This document shows positions 34,511 through 44,734 of a stretch of DNA of 64,000 nt, piece after piece. A program made the position numbers and the translations under genes. Positions within the stretch are counted from its first letter, which is position 1; each line of letters begins with the position of its first letter. The notes under the pieces were generated by a model that did no database searches, was not told the DNA's origin, and was given only the letters and a program-made list of their open reading frames with translations. The DNA is from Salisapilia sapeloensis (lineage: Eukaryota > Oomycota > Peronosporomycetes > Peronosporales > Salisapiliaceae): assembly GCA_023334545.1 (NCBI GenBank), contig JAADVB010000001.1, positions 1 to 64,000 of the forward strand. The letters run 5' to 3'.

Positions 34511-35091
34511 CTATCTCGCACAAGAGCACCGGTCTCTTGGCAAGTTGAGAATTCAACGGATCTGGGTACGACCCAGCACGTCATCACCAGCCGCGTCACG
34601 AACAATCCCAGAGTAGTTTCACATTCGATCTTTCCGTCTTGTCTCTTTTTGACACCGCTTGCTCGATCTTCCCTTTCATCGCGCGGTCGCTCTCGTGCCG
34701 ATCAACGACACGAGCGAAGTCCCTTCTCCACGAGCTATGCCGCATCATACTCTTTAATATTACCTATCTACAAAGCCGAAGGGACCACAGCCGCTTGCAG
34801 TCTATGCACGACCGCATGGAGCAAAACTGTCAAGAGCCGTCGCGAGCTATATCCGGCAGAGCTACCACTGTACATGGCTATTGACCTTTTCCAGTGAATA
34901 CAGTTGGACTTGCGCACGTACCCGACGCACCTGCAAGCGGAAATAGCCATGCATTGTAGCATCGCCAGGCTCAAAAAGCGACAAGCCTGAGTGTCCAGAA
35001 GTCTTTGAGGGGCCAGACGAGGGCTCCGGACATCCCCCAGTAGACGAATAGCTCTTGATATTACACAACTGTGCTTCTCCAGATACCCGTA
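34511..35091. other. Intergenic region
   Basis: This 581 nt stretch lies before the RWP-RK gene. Overlapping short frames on both strands show no domain. No RNA gene was recognised. Confidence 0.4.
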
Positions 35092-35637
35092 ATGGCGAAC
35101 GAGCTGACTGTGGAGCAGCTCCAACAGCTCTACCATCTTCGCTTGGAAGACGCAGCCAAGCGTCTGGGCATGGGCGCTGCGAAGCTCAAGAAGCAATGTC
35201 GTCTACTAGGGATCCAAAGGTGGAAGTACCGTCAAGTTTCGTCGAAATTGCTACGCATTCAGCACCTGTGCAAGTTCATGGCGCACACGGAAGATCAGAA
35301 TGAAAAGCAGCGCATTCAGGCAAAGATACATGACCTATCGCAAGAGTACTTGGACATTGTCGGTGGTCATGTTCCGAATGAGCTGCAATTGAGTGCGGAG
35401 GAAGCAGCAGTGCTGGCTTCTGAACGCCAGACGATGATGTCTACAAAGCCATCTAACGTTCCCATCAACGAGGACTTGGATTTGATTAGTGAAGATGAAG
35501 AGTTCAGCGATGAGCCGGAAGCTGAGACAGCCACGGAAGACAACAACACGGACGAACTCTCCGCGTACTCTCTACGCTTCATCCTCGATGACTGTTCCAT
35601 CCTGGACACGGACTCGGGCGTGCAACTATCACGCTAA
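35092..35637 (+). CDS. RWP-RK domain transcription factor-like protein
   Basis: Single exon, 181 residues from the ATG at 35092, preferred over a non-ATG start at 35071. Residues about 13-57 form an RWP-RK domain: LYHLRLEDAAKRLGMGAAKL, then KKQCRLLGIQRWKYRQV, where plant members have RWPYRK. The domain folds as a helix-turn-helix and binds DNA; in plants and algae it controls nitrogen responses and gametogenesis, and oomycetes carry a lineage-expanded set (general knowledge). The rest is helical, then strongly acidic (LISEDEEFSDEPEAE), which could be a transactivation region. It converges on ArgRS with 159 nt between stops. Confidence 0.88.
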   Translation: MANELTVEQLQQLYHLRLEDAAKRLGMGAAKLKKQCRLLGIQRWKYRQVSSKLLRIQHLCKFMAHTEDQNEKQRIQAKIHDLSQEYLDIVGGHVPNELQLSAEEAAVLASERQTMMSTKPSNVPINEDLDLISEDEEFSDEPEAETATEDNNTDELSAYSLRFILDDCSILDTDSGVQLSR

Positions 35638-35796
35638 GCGCCCATCGAGCGATGACAAGAAGAAAAAAATACTACTACGAGCTCTGGTACGATCGAAGTA
35701 CCTGGGCCATGGAAAAGAGTAGACACTGCATAGAACATTTTGATTTTATCAAACCAAACGAGCAACTTTTTCTCGTGCTCCTTGTCTCCATTTTCC

Positions 35797-38142
35797 TTAG
35801 ATCTGGTCCAGAGGCTCAATCCCGAGCAATGAAAAGCATGTCTCCATCACTCGCAGCGTCGCGTCACACAAAAGCAGTCGACTCTTCTCCTCTTCGCTCT
35901 TCAGCACTCGACAAGCCGTCACGAACGTCTGTACTTTATCCGCGACCGTGTACAAGTATGCACACAAGCGGTTCGATGCCAGGTCCTTATTAATGAACGA
36001 AATCACGTCCTGCAACTGAAGCAGCTCCACCGCCAGCGCCAATTCACTCGCGTGTGCTGGCTTGAGTTCACTTCCGCTCTGCTTCCTCAACTCATTCATG
36101 TCGACACCAGACTTGCGCAGGATCGATGACAGACGAGCGTAGGCAAACATGAGGTAGACGGCCGTATCACCGTTCGTCGACAGCATACGATCGAAGCTGA
36201 AGACGTAGTTGGACGTCGGGCTCTGTCGCAAGTCAAAGTACTTGACGGCACCGTATCCGAGCTTCTCAGCGGCGCTTTCCACCTGGTCGGACGGCAGCGT
36301 TGTTTGCCCATTAGCAATCCGCTCCTCCAACTGCGCCTTCATCCGACTCTTGGCTTCATCCAAGAGGTCCACGAGACGCACGGTGTCTCCCGAACGCGTC
36401 TTAAACCGCTTGCCGCTCTCGTCGTTGACGGTACCAAAGCCGACGTGGTCGACGCGATGGACCTTTGGATCCAAGATATCGGCCATACGAGCAACTTCGA
36501 ACAGCAGTTGGAAGTGATCCTTCTGCGTGTAGTCCGTGTAGTAGATCACACGGTCGGCGTGTAGTTGGTGCAGACGGTACCAGATCGCAGCCATATCTGT
36601 CGTCGCATACAGGTACGATCCGTCCCTTTTGACGAGCAAGAAGGGCTGCTTGAAGCTCTTGGTGAACACGACTTCTGCGCCGTCACTGTCCTCCATAAGT
36701 CCCTTCGCACGCACTTTGTTAAGCACGTCCGGGATGATAGGGTTGTAAAATGACTCGCCGCATTCTTCCAACTTGACGTCTAACCTGTCGTACACCTTCT
36801 GATACTCATTCCGACTGAGCTCACAGATCGTCGTCCAGACCTTGTGCGAGATCTCGTCTCCAGACTGGAGCTTCACGACCTGGTCTTTCGAGCGCTGTTG
36901 GAACGCAGCGTCTTCATCGAAACGCTTCTTGGCGTCCTGATATAACTTGGTGAGGTCCTGAACGTCCGGCATCTTGGTCTCCCAGTCCGGATACGACTCA
37001 GTCAAGTGGCAGATGAGCATACCGAACTGAGTTCCCCAGTCACCGACGTGGTTCACGCGCTTCACATCATGTCCTTGGAACTCGAGGACACGGCAGATCG
37101 TGTCACCAATGATCGTCGACCGCAAGTGACCAACGTGCATGTCCTTGGCAATGTTCGGGGACGAAAAGTCGACGACGATCTTTTGTTGAGCTTGCGGGCT
37201 TGACTTGACGCCGTTCGTCAAGATCTTTTCGAGTCGACCAGCGAGGAACTGAGGCGTAAGGAACGCGTTGATGAAACCAGGACCAGCGATGGAGAGACGG
37301 TCGAGCACCGGGTTGGAAGGGACGGCATCGATGATCTTCTGCGCTACATCACGAGGACTCTTCTCAGCATCAGGAGTGCCTTTCAGTTTGTTGAAAATAG
37401 CCATAGCGCAGTTGCACTGGTAGTCACCGAGCTTGGCATTCTTGGTGTTCGTTCGACTGATGCTGCCAGGTGGAATGTCCATGTCCGGATACACGCTCTG
37501 GACGGCGGCAGAGAAGAGAGACTCAACCACGTACAAGACACCGTCGTACGTCTTCCCTTGCATGACGTCGGTATCCAAAGCCTTGGCCGGTGCAGCAGAC
37601 TTCTTTGTACCTTTGACCTTGCTAAACAAGTCCGAAGCCATTTGGTTGCTCACATATGTCTGGAAACGTTCCAAAATCGGAGAAGATGTGTCCTCCTTTT
37701 GGACGACTTGGAAAGCTTCATGCAGCGATAGAGTCACGATGATATCTGCTAACGAGAGCTGGCCACCTACCAAGAAGTCAATTTCAGCAGTACCCTTCGG
37801 GTTCACTGCACTGAGGAGATCGATAAGCTCCTGTTTGCCTGCTTCCTTCTTGGATGCCTTTTGGAACCAAGCTTGGAGCGTATGTGCCTCCCAATCGATC
37901 CATTCGTGAACAGCCAAGTCATCATGCTGCAATGCAGACTGGCTAGCAGCAATGTATCGGCAGATAGCATTGGCAGATTCAATCGTCTCTTCCTGCTTCG
38001 AGGAAGTTGGCACCGACAGCGTCGGCTGTCCTTTAGGTGTCTTGCTCGAACCTTCTAGCTTGCATTCGGCTGCCGTGGCGGTGACAGTCAGTAGGCACTT
38101 GGCCTCTTCAACGCCCTGGGCGTTGTTGTAAGACAGCTTCAT
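35797..38142 (-). CDS. RARS1: Arginyl-tRNA synthetase with N-terminal GST-like domain
   Basis: Single exon, 781 residues from the ATG at 38142. It attaches arginine to tRNA-Arg. The class I catalytic core is clear: the N-terminal Arg-tRNA-synthetase domain with GPGFINAFL, the HIGH-type motif in DMHVGHLRSTIIGDT near residue 335, NHVGDWGTQFGMLI, and the KMSKS-region equivalent GKRFKTRSGDTVRL. A DALR-type anticodon-binding helical domain ends the protein. Before the core, residues about 1-190 look like a glutathione-S-transferase-like fold (ESANAICRYIAASQSAL; LVGGQLSLADIIVTLSLHEA), the kind of appendage used to dock synthetases and elongation factors into complexes. That appendage is common on other synthetases but less usual on ArgRS. 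It is divergent from the small gene at 38275 with 132 nt between starts. Confidence 0.94.
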   Translation of the reverse strand: MKLSYNNAQGVEEAKCLLTVTATAAECKLEGSSKTPKGQPTLSVPTSSKQEETIESANAICRYIAASQSALQHDDLAVHEWIDWEAHTLQAWFQKASKKEAGKQELIDLLSAVNPKGTAEIDFLVGGQLSLADIIVTLSLHEAFQVVQKEDTSSPILERFQTYVSNQMASDLFSKVKGTKKSAAPAKALDTDVMQGKTYDGVLYVVESLFSAAVQSVYPDMDIPPGSISRTNTKNAKLGDYQCNCAMAIFNKLKGTPDAEKSPRDVAQKIIDAVPSNPVLDRLSIAGPGFINAFLTPQFLAGRLEKILTNGVKSSPQAQQKIVVDFSSPNIAKDMHVGHLRSTIIGDTICRVLEFQGHDVKRVNHVGDWGTQFGMLICHLTESYPDWETKMPDVQDLTKLYQDAKKRFDEDAAFQQRSKDQVVKLQSGDEISHKVWTTICELSRNEYQKVYDRLDVKLEECGESFYNPIIPDVLNKVRAKGLMEDSDGAEVVFTKSFKQPFLLVKRDGSYLYATTDMAAIWYRLHQLHADRVIYYTDYTQKDHFQLLFEVARMADILDPKVHRVDHVGFGTVNDESGKRFKTRSGDTVRLVDLLDEAKSRMKAQLEERIANGQTTLPSDQVESAAEKLGYGAVKYFDLRQSPTSNYVFSFDRMLSTNGDTAVYLMFAYARLSSILRKSGVDMNELRKQSGSELKPAHASELALAVELLQLQDVISFINKDLASNRLCAYLYTVADKVQTFVTACRVLKSEEEKSRLLLCDATLRVMETCFSLLGIEPLDQI

Positions 38143-38274
38143 GAACGTACGAGAGATAGGAGGGAGATGGCTGGGTGCCAGTCAATGGATCCGAGTGCGA
38201 ATGCGATTGTGTTTGAACGACCTTCGTGCAACCTGAGGACACCATAACGGACACGACGGATAGCAATTATAGCA

Positions 38275-38900
38275 ATGGAGAGCAAAGAGGCTGCTGGAGA
38301 ATTCGATGAAGAGTACCTTCGCTCACTACCGCAAGTAGAAGTAGAGAATGTGGACATTTCTCCGAATCCAGCAGGATTGACCGAGGAGTTGAACCTGGAG
38401 GTTGATTTTCGACTGGATAAAGCTGTTCGGCAAGGACGCTGGGAAGTCGAGGTGTGCATTTTGACATCTAGTTATACAACATGAGCCGCAGCCTAGAGGA
38501 ATTGATGCTGGTGTAGTATCTTGTAGACTCCGTGACTAAACGACACATTATCAAGGTAAAATAGCGAAATCTTGGAGTATTTCGACCTTCTATTAAGCGA
38601 CTATGATTCAGCTTGGAGAAGTCAAAGCGAAAGATTATGACCGTGGTGATAACCATTTCCAGTTTTCGGTAGCTTTTACCTTGGATCTTGTTCGATAGCA
38701 TTTATTCTGAATTGGATCATTTCTACTAGGTCTCGGAAATCGACGTGTCTGGCATCCAACCGAGTCAACTGACGAACTGTGGACTTTTGATCGCTTCATT
38801 TAAAAATGACGACGGAGACATTATGGACTTAAAGATGGTGGTGCAAGTTTCCGAACAAAAAGGAGGACTGCAGAGGATTATCTTTAATCCTCTAGAATAG
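38275..38900 (+). CDS. Unrecognised small beta-rich protein
   Basis: Four exons, 38275-38451, 38517-38555, 38612-38668 and 38730-38900, have introns of 65, 56 and 61 nt, all phase 0, giving 147 residues. The N-terminus is acidic (EFDEEYLRSLPQVEVENVD). From about residue 35 the pattern alternates as in a beta sandwich: LNLEVDFRLDKAVRQGRWEV, then YLVDSVTKRHIIKLGEV, then HFQFSVSEIDVSGI, ending QRIIFNPLE. No signal peptide or membrane helix is seen. It is followed in tandem by CFAP299 (128 nt) and SPEF1, so a flagellar or basal-body role is possible by neighbourhood only. The family is not recognised. Confidence 0.7.
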
Positions 38901-38970
38901 ACGAGCGTAGGTGCGATATCATGTCAATGAAAATATCACTTCAAGTTAGACGCGGGGTGTTGACGTCCGT

Positions 38971-38979
38971 TTCACTTTT
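38971..38979 (+). promoter_or_regulatory. Candidate initiator before CFAP299
   Basis: TTCACTTTT lies about 50 nt before the CFAP299 ATG and is identical to the nonamer before the small PH gene at 22926. It resembles the oomycete initiator core. Motif match only. Confidence 0.3.
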
Positions 38980-39028
38980 GGTTCATGAGTACTAGCATGC
39001 ATTTTATTATTCATAGCGGTTTTTAGCC

Positions 39029-39739
39029 ATGACAGAGGCAGTCCCACAGACTTTTGACTTTAGCGACGACACACTCGAAAAGTATGCGACGTACGAAGAC
39101 TACCTTGATGCACAGTGGACGGAAACCGATCTTTTCTACCTAGAGGACGAAGAGCTCGCTCGACAACTTGTAGAGCTCGGATATCGTGGCTCGGGAGAAA
39201 CACTTCGTCGAGATGACTTTGAAGCGAGAAAGCGGGCTGAACTGGAGCGCAATGCGAAGAAAACTCAAGTTGCTAAACCGTTGGCAAGTGCTGGGAAAGA
39301 CTTGTCACCATACCCGTTTTTAGCAGCTCTTGGTAATCGAGAGGAGATGATACGTTCGGGGAAATTGACTTGTATTCTGTTTATTCGCGATCGAAATAGC
39401 AAAGGCCAGGAGATAAGCGGCTACATCGATTTCGCAATACGCCTCAAGACTGAGGCCTTTGAGCCGTACTTTGAAAGGAAGAAGAAGCTGCTACCAAAAG
39501 CTTCTGATCTGAGTTACTACAACTGGGAAACGCAAATGTCTACGTCAAACTCCACGCCCAACTTTCAAGTTATCGCTGATAGCGAATCTGGGTTACTGTT
39601 CAAGAATAAGCGTGATCGGAAAGTGATTAACGTCGATCCAAAATCAAACCCTGGAGACAACTCGACACGGATCGAGATCAACACAACAGAGTACCTGCAA
39701 GTCGTCATATTTGATCATACGATGAGAAGGAAAGCATAA
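39029..39739 (+). CDS. CFAP299: CFAP299 (C4orf22) cilia- and flagella-associated protein
   Basis: Single exon, 236 residues, close to the usual length of about 233. The whole protein aligns by eye with the animal family: YATYEDYLDAQWTETDLFYL, DEELARQLVELGYRGSGETL, REEMIRSGKLTCILFIRDRN, GQEISGYIDFAIRLKTEAFE, SYYNWETQMSTSNSTPNFQV, and the end VVIFDHTMRRKA. CFAP299 is conserved in organisms with motile cilia and is linked to axoneme and sperm function in animals. Its presence implies flagellated zoospores. It lies in a same-strand run with the small gene at 38275 and SPEF1. Confidence 0.97.
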   Translation: MTEAVPQTFDFSDDTLEKYATYEDYLDAQWTETDLFYLEDEELARQLVELGYRGSGETLRRDDFEARKRAELERNAKKTQVAKPLASAGKDLSPYPFLAALGNREEMIRSGKLTCILFIRDRNSKGQEISGYIDFAIRLKTEAFEPYFERKKKLLPKASDLSYYNWETQMSTSNSTPNFQVIADSESGLLFKNKRDRKVINVDPKSNPGDNSTRIEINTTEYLQVVIFDHTMRRKA

Positions 39740-39937
39740 GCAAAGAGTTAAATGACAAACTAGTTTATATCCTTGTATTTTAGAACTTGATCCGTTGATT
39801 CGTTCTCTATAAATCAAAAGTTCTAGCAAACCTTGCGTTTGCGATCGTGTTCTTGAAACACCTACGGAATAACGGACACAAAGGCCCGGATCTAACGATC
39901 TGCGACCCTTTTCAGACGATCAAGCTTTATAAGCTCG

Positions 39938-40874
39938 ATGGAATCGAATCTGGATGACGAGACCTTGCAGCGACTGTATGCATGGATAGATGAAATTCCG
40001 CTTTCCAGGCCAAAGCGAAACATTGCAAGAGATTTCAGTGATGGCATTTTAACAGCCGAAGTGGTCGCGTACTATTTTCCAAAGCTCGTGGATATGCACA
40101 ATTACAGCGCTGCGAATTCTGTCAAGCAGAAGCAATACAATTGGAATACTTTAAACCGTGCGTGCTTGGCTCTCACTACGATAGCTGTTAAAGGGTATGC
40201 ACTAATACTATTTGTCTTTCATAGGAAAAGTACTGCGAAAGCTTCATGTCAACCTGTCGAAAGAGGACATGGACGACTTGGTACAATGTCGCTCTGGTGC
40301 AGTAGAGAAACTTCTCGTGAAGCTCCAAGTAAAAGTATGTGATCTTGAATGCCCATCTTTCCCTGCGTTACCAAACAGATATGGGCTCGGATGGATAGAT
40401 TGCAAACTACAAAGAACGAGTATCCAACAATGCGCCTCAAGACACAGCGCCAGCGCCTGCTGCATCTCAGTACGAACAATCTAAATCGATGGACCAAGGG
40501 ATACCACAAAAGATGTCGGAAGTCCGAGACATGCATGAACAATTCCCGCAGTCATCGTCAAAGGATAGTGACGCAGAAAATGGGGTTGAAAGAAGTGTTG
40601 CAAGCTCGGAGGTGTCTTCCATGTCGGCGCATGAACAATTTAGGCGAGAGGCGGCACTTGTCCATGAGTTTGAGACTCGACTTCAAGATAAAGACGAAAC
40701 CATAGCAGAGCTTCAGGAAACTATCAAGGTAAGCTTTACACAACCATCTCCAAGTAGACTAGATTCATGCCCTGTTCGGTGTAGATCTTGGAGCAAAAGA
40801 CGCAGAAGTTGGAACAACTCGTTCGATTAAAGGATGGCAAGATTCAGTCCCTCACCTCAAAGATGAGGACATAG
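39938..40874 (+). CDS. SPEF1: SPEF1/CLAMP calponin-homology flagellar protein
   Basis: Four exons, 39938-40157, 40225-40328, 40399-40728 and 40785-40874, have introns of 67, 70 and 56 nt and agreeing phases, giving 247 residues. The N-terminal CH domain (about 1-110) is typical: LYAWIDEIPLSRPKRNIARD, FSDGILTAEVVAYYFPKLVD, then LNRKVLRKLHV. A low-complexity linker (NNAPQDTAPAPAASQYEQS) leads to a C-terminal coiled coil (HEFETRLQDKDETIAELQE and EQKTQKLEQLVRLKD). SPEF1 binds and bundles microtubules, including the central apparatus of axonemes (family knowledge). Adjacent to CFAP299. Confidence 0.94.
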
Positions 40875-41081
40875 TCGTAGACAGAGATTTAAGATAGAAA
40901 TGAATTTGACATGCACTAGGATGAATAGGCTAGGCTTCCGTTGCTATTAAGGATCAACGCGAACAATCCAGTAGATATAAACTATACATGTGGAAATGCC
41001 CGATTAAAAAGAATGCATTCAAGTTAACAAGTAGCACCAGCATCAACATTCGTCAACACTGTAGAGGTTATTAGCAAATTT

Positions 41082-44000
41082 TTAACCCCAGAAGCGCATC
41101 ACTTCCTCCGAAGTCTCAGCGGGTTTCAAGAGCTGCACCACAACGTCGTCTCCTTGATGCCGGTATCCGTAGATCGCCGGCAACGGACGACTGCAGTGGC
41201 GACTGAAGAGCGCCACGGTATTTGCGCCCGTGTCATGGATGACGATAAAATCACCACGGTTCGCCGTAGGCAGGCGCACTTTGCGTCCGACGAGGTCGCC
41301 TCCGAAGCACAATGGTCCGGCCACGTTATGGAACACCTCGGGCGCTGTGGATGGAGTGCCGTCCGAGCTATTCACATCAAAAGTTAGTGCACAAAGGACA
41401 TCATTACATATAGATCCATGAAAACATACCTGTAGACAGACATGCGGTGTGGGAAGAGTTCCGGCTTGTAGCAGGTGCGAAGGAAAAGGTCGGATCCGGC
41501 ATGGATGATAGCCGTTTGTCTTAGCGCATCATCATCCGTCGAAGTGAAGCCAGGGACGTCGTCATGAGTCTTTACGTACTCAATCTCGCTGACTGTCCAG
41601 CAAGTTTTACAGCAGAGACTGCGGCCGTACTCTGTCAGAACGGTACGGTGCGTGTTCTCGAACAGCTTCGGAGCACATCGACGAAGCACCTCCACATACT
41701 CGGCATACGTTGGCGTGACATCATCCGAATCGTAGTTGGCTGGGAGACCGCCTCCAATATTCACGGTTTGGATCCTGGCCTCACCCACATGAGCGTCAAT
41801 CTCATCCGCAAGTTCGCTGATGATACGCGCACCACTCGCAAGTGTTTCAAGCGTGTAGCCTTGCGATCCAACGTGGCAGTGGATGCCCGTGAGCCACTTG
41901 TGCTGCTGGAACAAGTCCTTGATCTTCGCACGATTGACATCCGTTAGAGGAACGCCGAACTTGGAGTAGACGGTGGACACACTCAAGTACTCGTTGCTAC
42001 CTGAACCGAGCAGTGGGTTGATACGCAGGCCAATGCGTGGCGGCTGCTTGTCCATTTGAGAGACAAGCTGCACAACCGTTTCGAGTTCTTCCAAGTTGTC
42101 AATGTTAATCTCGACGCCAGCGTTGAGACCGAACGCTAGCTCCGCACGCGTCTTGGCTGGACTGTCGAAGACCACCTTCTCCGGTGCACAGCCTTGGCGC
42201 AGTGCCTGCTGCACTTCAATCAACGAAGCACCTTCGAAGCCAGCACCGGCAGCGATCGCCTGCTTCACAAAGAACGAGAGCGGACACGCTTTCATGGCAA
42301 ATCGGTGTTGAAAGTGCGACGGGAATGCCGTGTGGAGGGACTTGAAGCCGTTGTCAATAGCGTCCTGGTCGAAGACGACAGCAATCTTTACGGGGTCGTC
42401 ACGTGAGAGTGCATTGGCACCGGTCGTTTCATCCTGTGCTCCTGAGCCAATGACTCCACTCTCTTTCATACGTCGCACGGCCTTGCTAATGCCATCTTTC
42501 TTGACACTAAAGTTGTGCACATTGTTTGCATCGGTATTTGTGGGAACGGATGGACTAGATGACATTGTATCTTGCGTCAGTTCGGTCCAGTGCTGTGTCA
42601 ACAAAGAGATCTTTTGCAAAATGAGACCGTCGTCGTGCGCGAATTTTTCGAACATGGCGTCCGTCTCATGTCCGCCAGCGACGCCATTAACCATTTCCGC
42701 GCTAAGTGCGATTCGTAAGACCCCGTCGTGTAACCCACCAAGTGCCACCGGTTGGCCGATCAAACACCGTCTGGAACTGATAGAGTGGGATGGAAACGTC
42801 GCGGATAGATCTTGCGAAAGGAGTTTGTGCAGCTTACGAAGCTCTGGGACGGTGAAGAACGTCGACTCATTCTTGCGGACTTTGAAAGACACGATCGTGT
42901 CCTTGGGACGTAGCCATTCGTCACTGGAAGGCTTGGGGTTCTCGAGCACTTGGACGAGGTTACCATATCTTGATTGCATCATGGACTTGCACTGCGTCAT
43001 GTAGCGATCGATAATGGCATCGACGGTGGTAGGAGCAATACGGAAGTACGGCTCCATGTTAATAAGCGCACTCTCCCATCGAAGCAACAGACCGACATTC
43101 ATGTTGGTAGATAAGCATGCACGTGTGCTGTTCATGGTCGTCGGTAGTTCGTACTTGGAAAAGAAGTCGTGGAGACCGGATGGGAAGCACACATTGCGGT
43201 TCACACCACTCGCTTGCTGCTCCATGTCCTCGATGCATTTGGACGGAAGAATGACGGAGCCGCAGAACGGAGCGCCACCAAAGTACTTGGAGCCCGTGAC
43301 CATCGTGATGAATCCACGATTGACAAACTCGGCAAAGACATATTGGTCTAAGCGTACTTGACAAGCATCCACAACTATCAAAAGACGATCACCAAATTCA
43401 CTTGCCAAAGACTCTACGGTCGACACTTTTGGAGAGCTAAAGCCAGTCTTAGTACCGACGACGAGGTGGAGCAAGACGACGTTGGAAGTGTTGTCTAACT
43501 TTTCACGAACTGTCGCTGCTACTTGTTCATCCGTACAAGCGATTTCGCCATTCTCGTCTCGACTGCCAAAGTTAATGACTTCTACCAAGTCCGTAGGGTA
43601 TCCTTGCAGTGGTTCACCTGGGGTCACTTGCTGCCCAGAAGGCGTCAGCTTGTTAAATGACTTGCCGCCAGCAGCATCGGATGAGCCGCTCCCGATCTCA
43701 CCATGCGCCATGACGAGGTTCACCACCTTGCCATGGTCAGACTGCTTCAACGCATGCAGACGGCATAAAGCAGAGGATGTAGCGATGAGCTCTGCATCGG
43801 AACCAGATGGAGTTAGCACGACACGTGCCTTGTCTTGTTGTGTGGCGGATGTAAGACCTAAGCAAGTGCTTAGACGAGTACGCACATCGTCCATCTTGCG
43901 GTCAAAGATAGCAGTTGGAGACGCTGCGTTCGGATGTGTGGATAAAGCACTTAGAAGCAGTTCCTGTCGAAGTGCCTCACATCTTTCAAACGCTTCCATA

Positions 44001-44734
44001 TTCACACCAGAGCACGTACAGCTAGCACGTCGAATATCTTGTGGCTCGTCAGTTGATTCAAGATCCTCTGGCTTGACGGATGGGACACCAGAGCAACGAG
44101 GGATGGTGGACGTATGATATTTGTTCGTTTTGCAAGTAGGACACAATATGGATCGATCATCGGAACCGCGGACCAAGAGCGACTCTGTCTGCTCCGCAAA
44201 CGGTAATGCATCACGAACAAAGGTGGCAATCTCTTCCCATTCATTACTGGACGTCGACACTTTCATGCCGTCTGCGAGCAACTGGATGACATCGTCTTCC
44301 GTCGCGGCGTTCTGTACTAGTCGCATGTATCGCACTTCCTCTGCAGCACTCGGTCCTTCCGCAGCATACGCATCGACATGTTTTTTAGCGAACGTCGCCA
44401 AGTACTTTAGTTTCGTGTATAAAAGCACCATGCTACGAGCACTACAACACGGTGAGACAAGGTGCTGGGCGGGCATCTCCAACAGACGTTCTTGCAGGAT
44501 CGAACTCAAGTGAATGGCATTCGATTCCTTTTGCGTCAGCTCAAAGCTCCCATCCATCGTAAGCTGTTGAACGCTGTCTGTATTACCATCAAGCAGTGGC
44601 AAAAGTTCAGGATGGTGCTGTCGGCACTGCGATCTTAACGTCGCTAGGTCTGTGGATTCATGACCGTGTAAAGGCACGGTTGCGTCCTTGTGACCCAAGT
44701 CGATCGTGGGCGCTTCTTCCGTCAACACTGGCAT
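41082..44734 (-). CDS. Class-V aminotransferase-like / diaminopimelate-ornithine decarboxylase-like fusion
   Basis: Two exons, 41430-44734 and 41082-41367, have a 62 nt intron at phase 2, giving about 1,196 residues from the ATG at 44734 (the frame is open upstream to a TTG at 44836). The N-terminal half is a fold-type I PLP enzyme of the class-V aminotransferase/cysteine-desulfurase type: RVVLTPSGSDAELIA, the Asp site IVVDACQVRL, and the PLP lysine in TGSKYFGGAPFCG (about residue 483). The C-terminal half is a fold-type III PLP decarboxylase: PLP lysine in FAMKACPLSFF (about 815), HCHVGSQG, NIGGGLP (about 995) and the catalytic cysteine block GPLCFGGD (about 1118). The second half is probably a diaminopimelate-type decarboxylase; the first half's reaction is unknown. 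There is also a Cys-rich insert (LCPTCKTNKYH; ASCTCSG). Confidence 0.9.

Noticed and set aside
40141-40342. Continuous reading of SPEF1 past position 40157
   Set aside because: The read-through sequence breaks the conserved CH domain, while splicing at 40158-40224 restores LNRKVLRKL as in the family.
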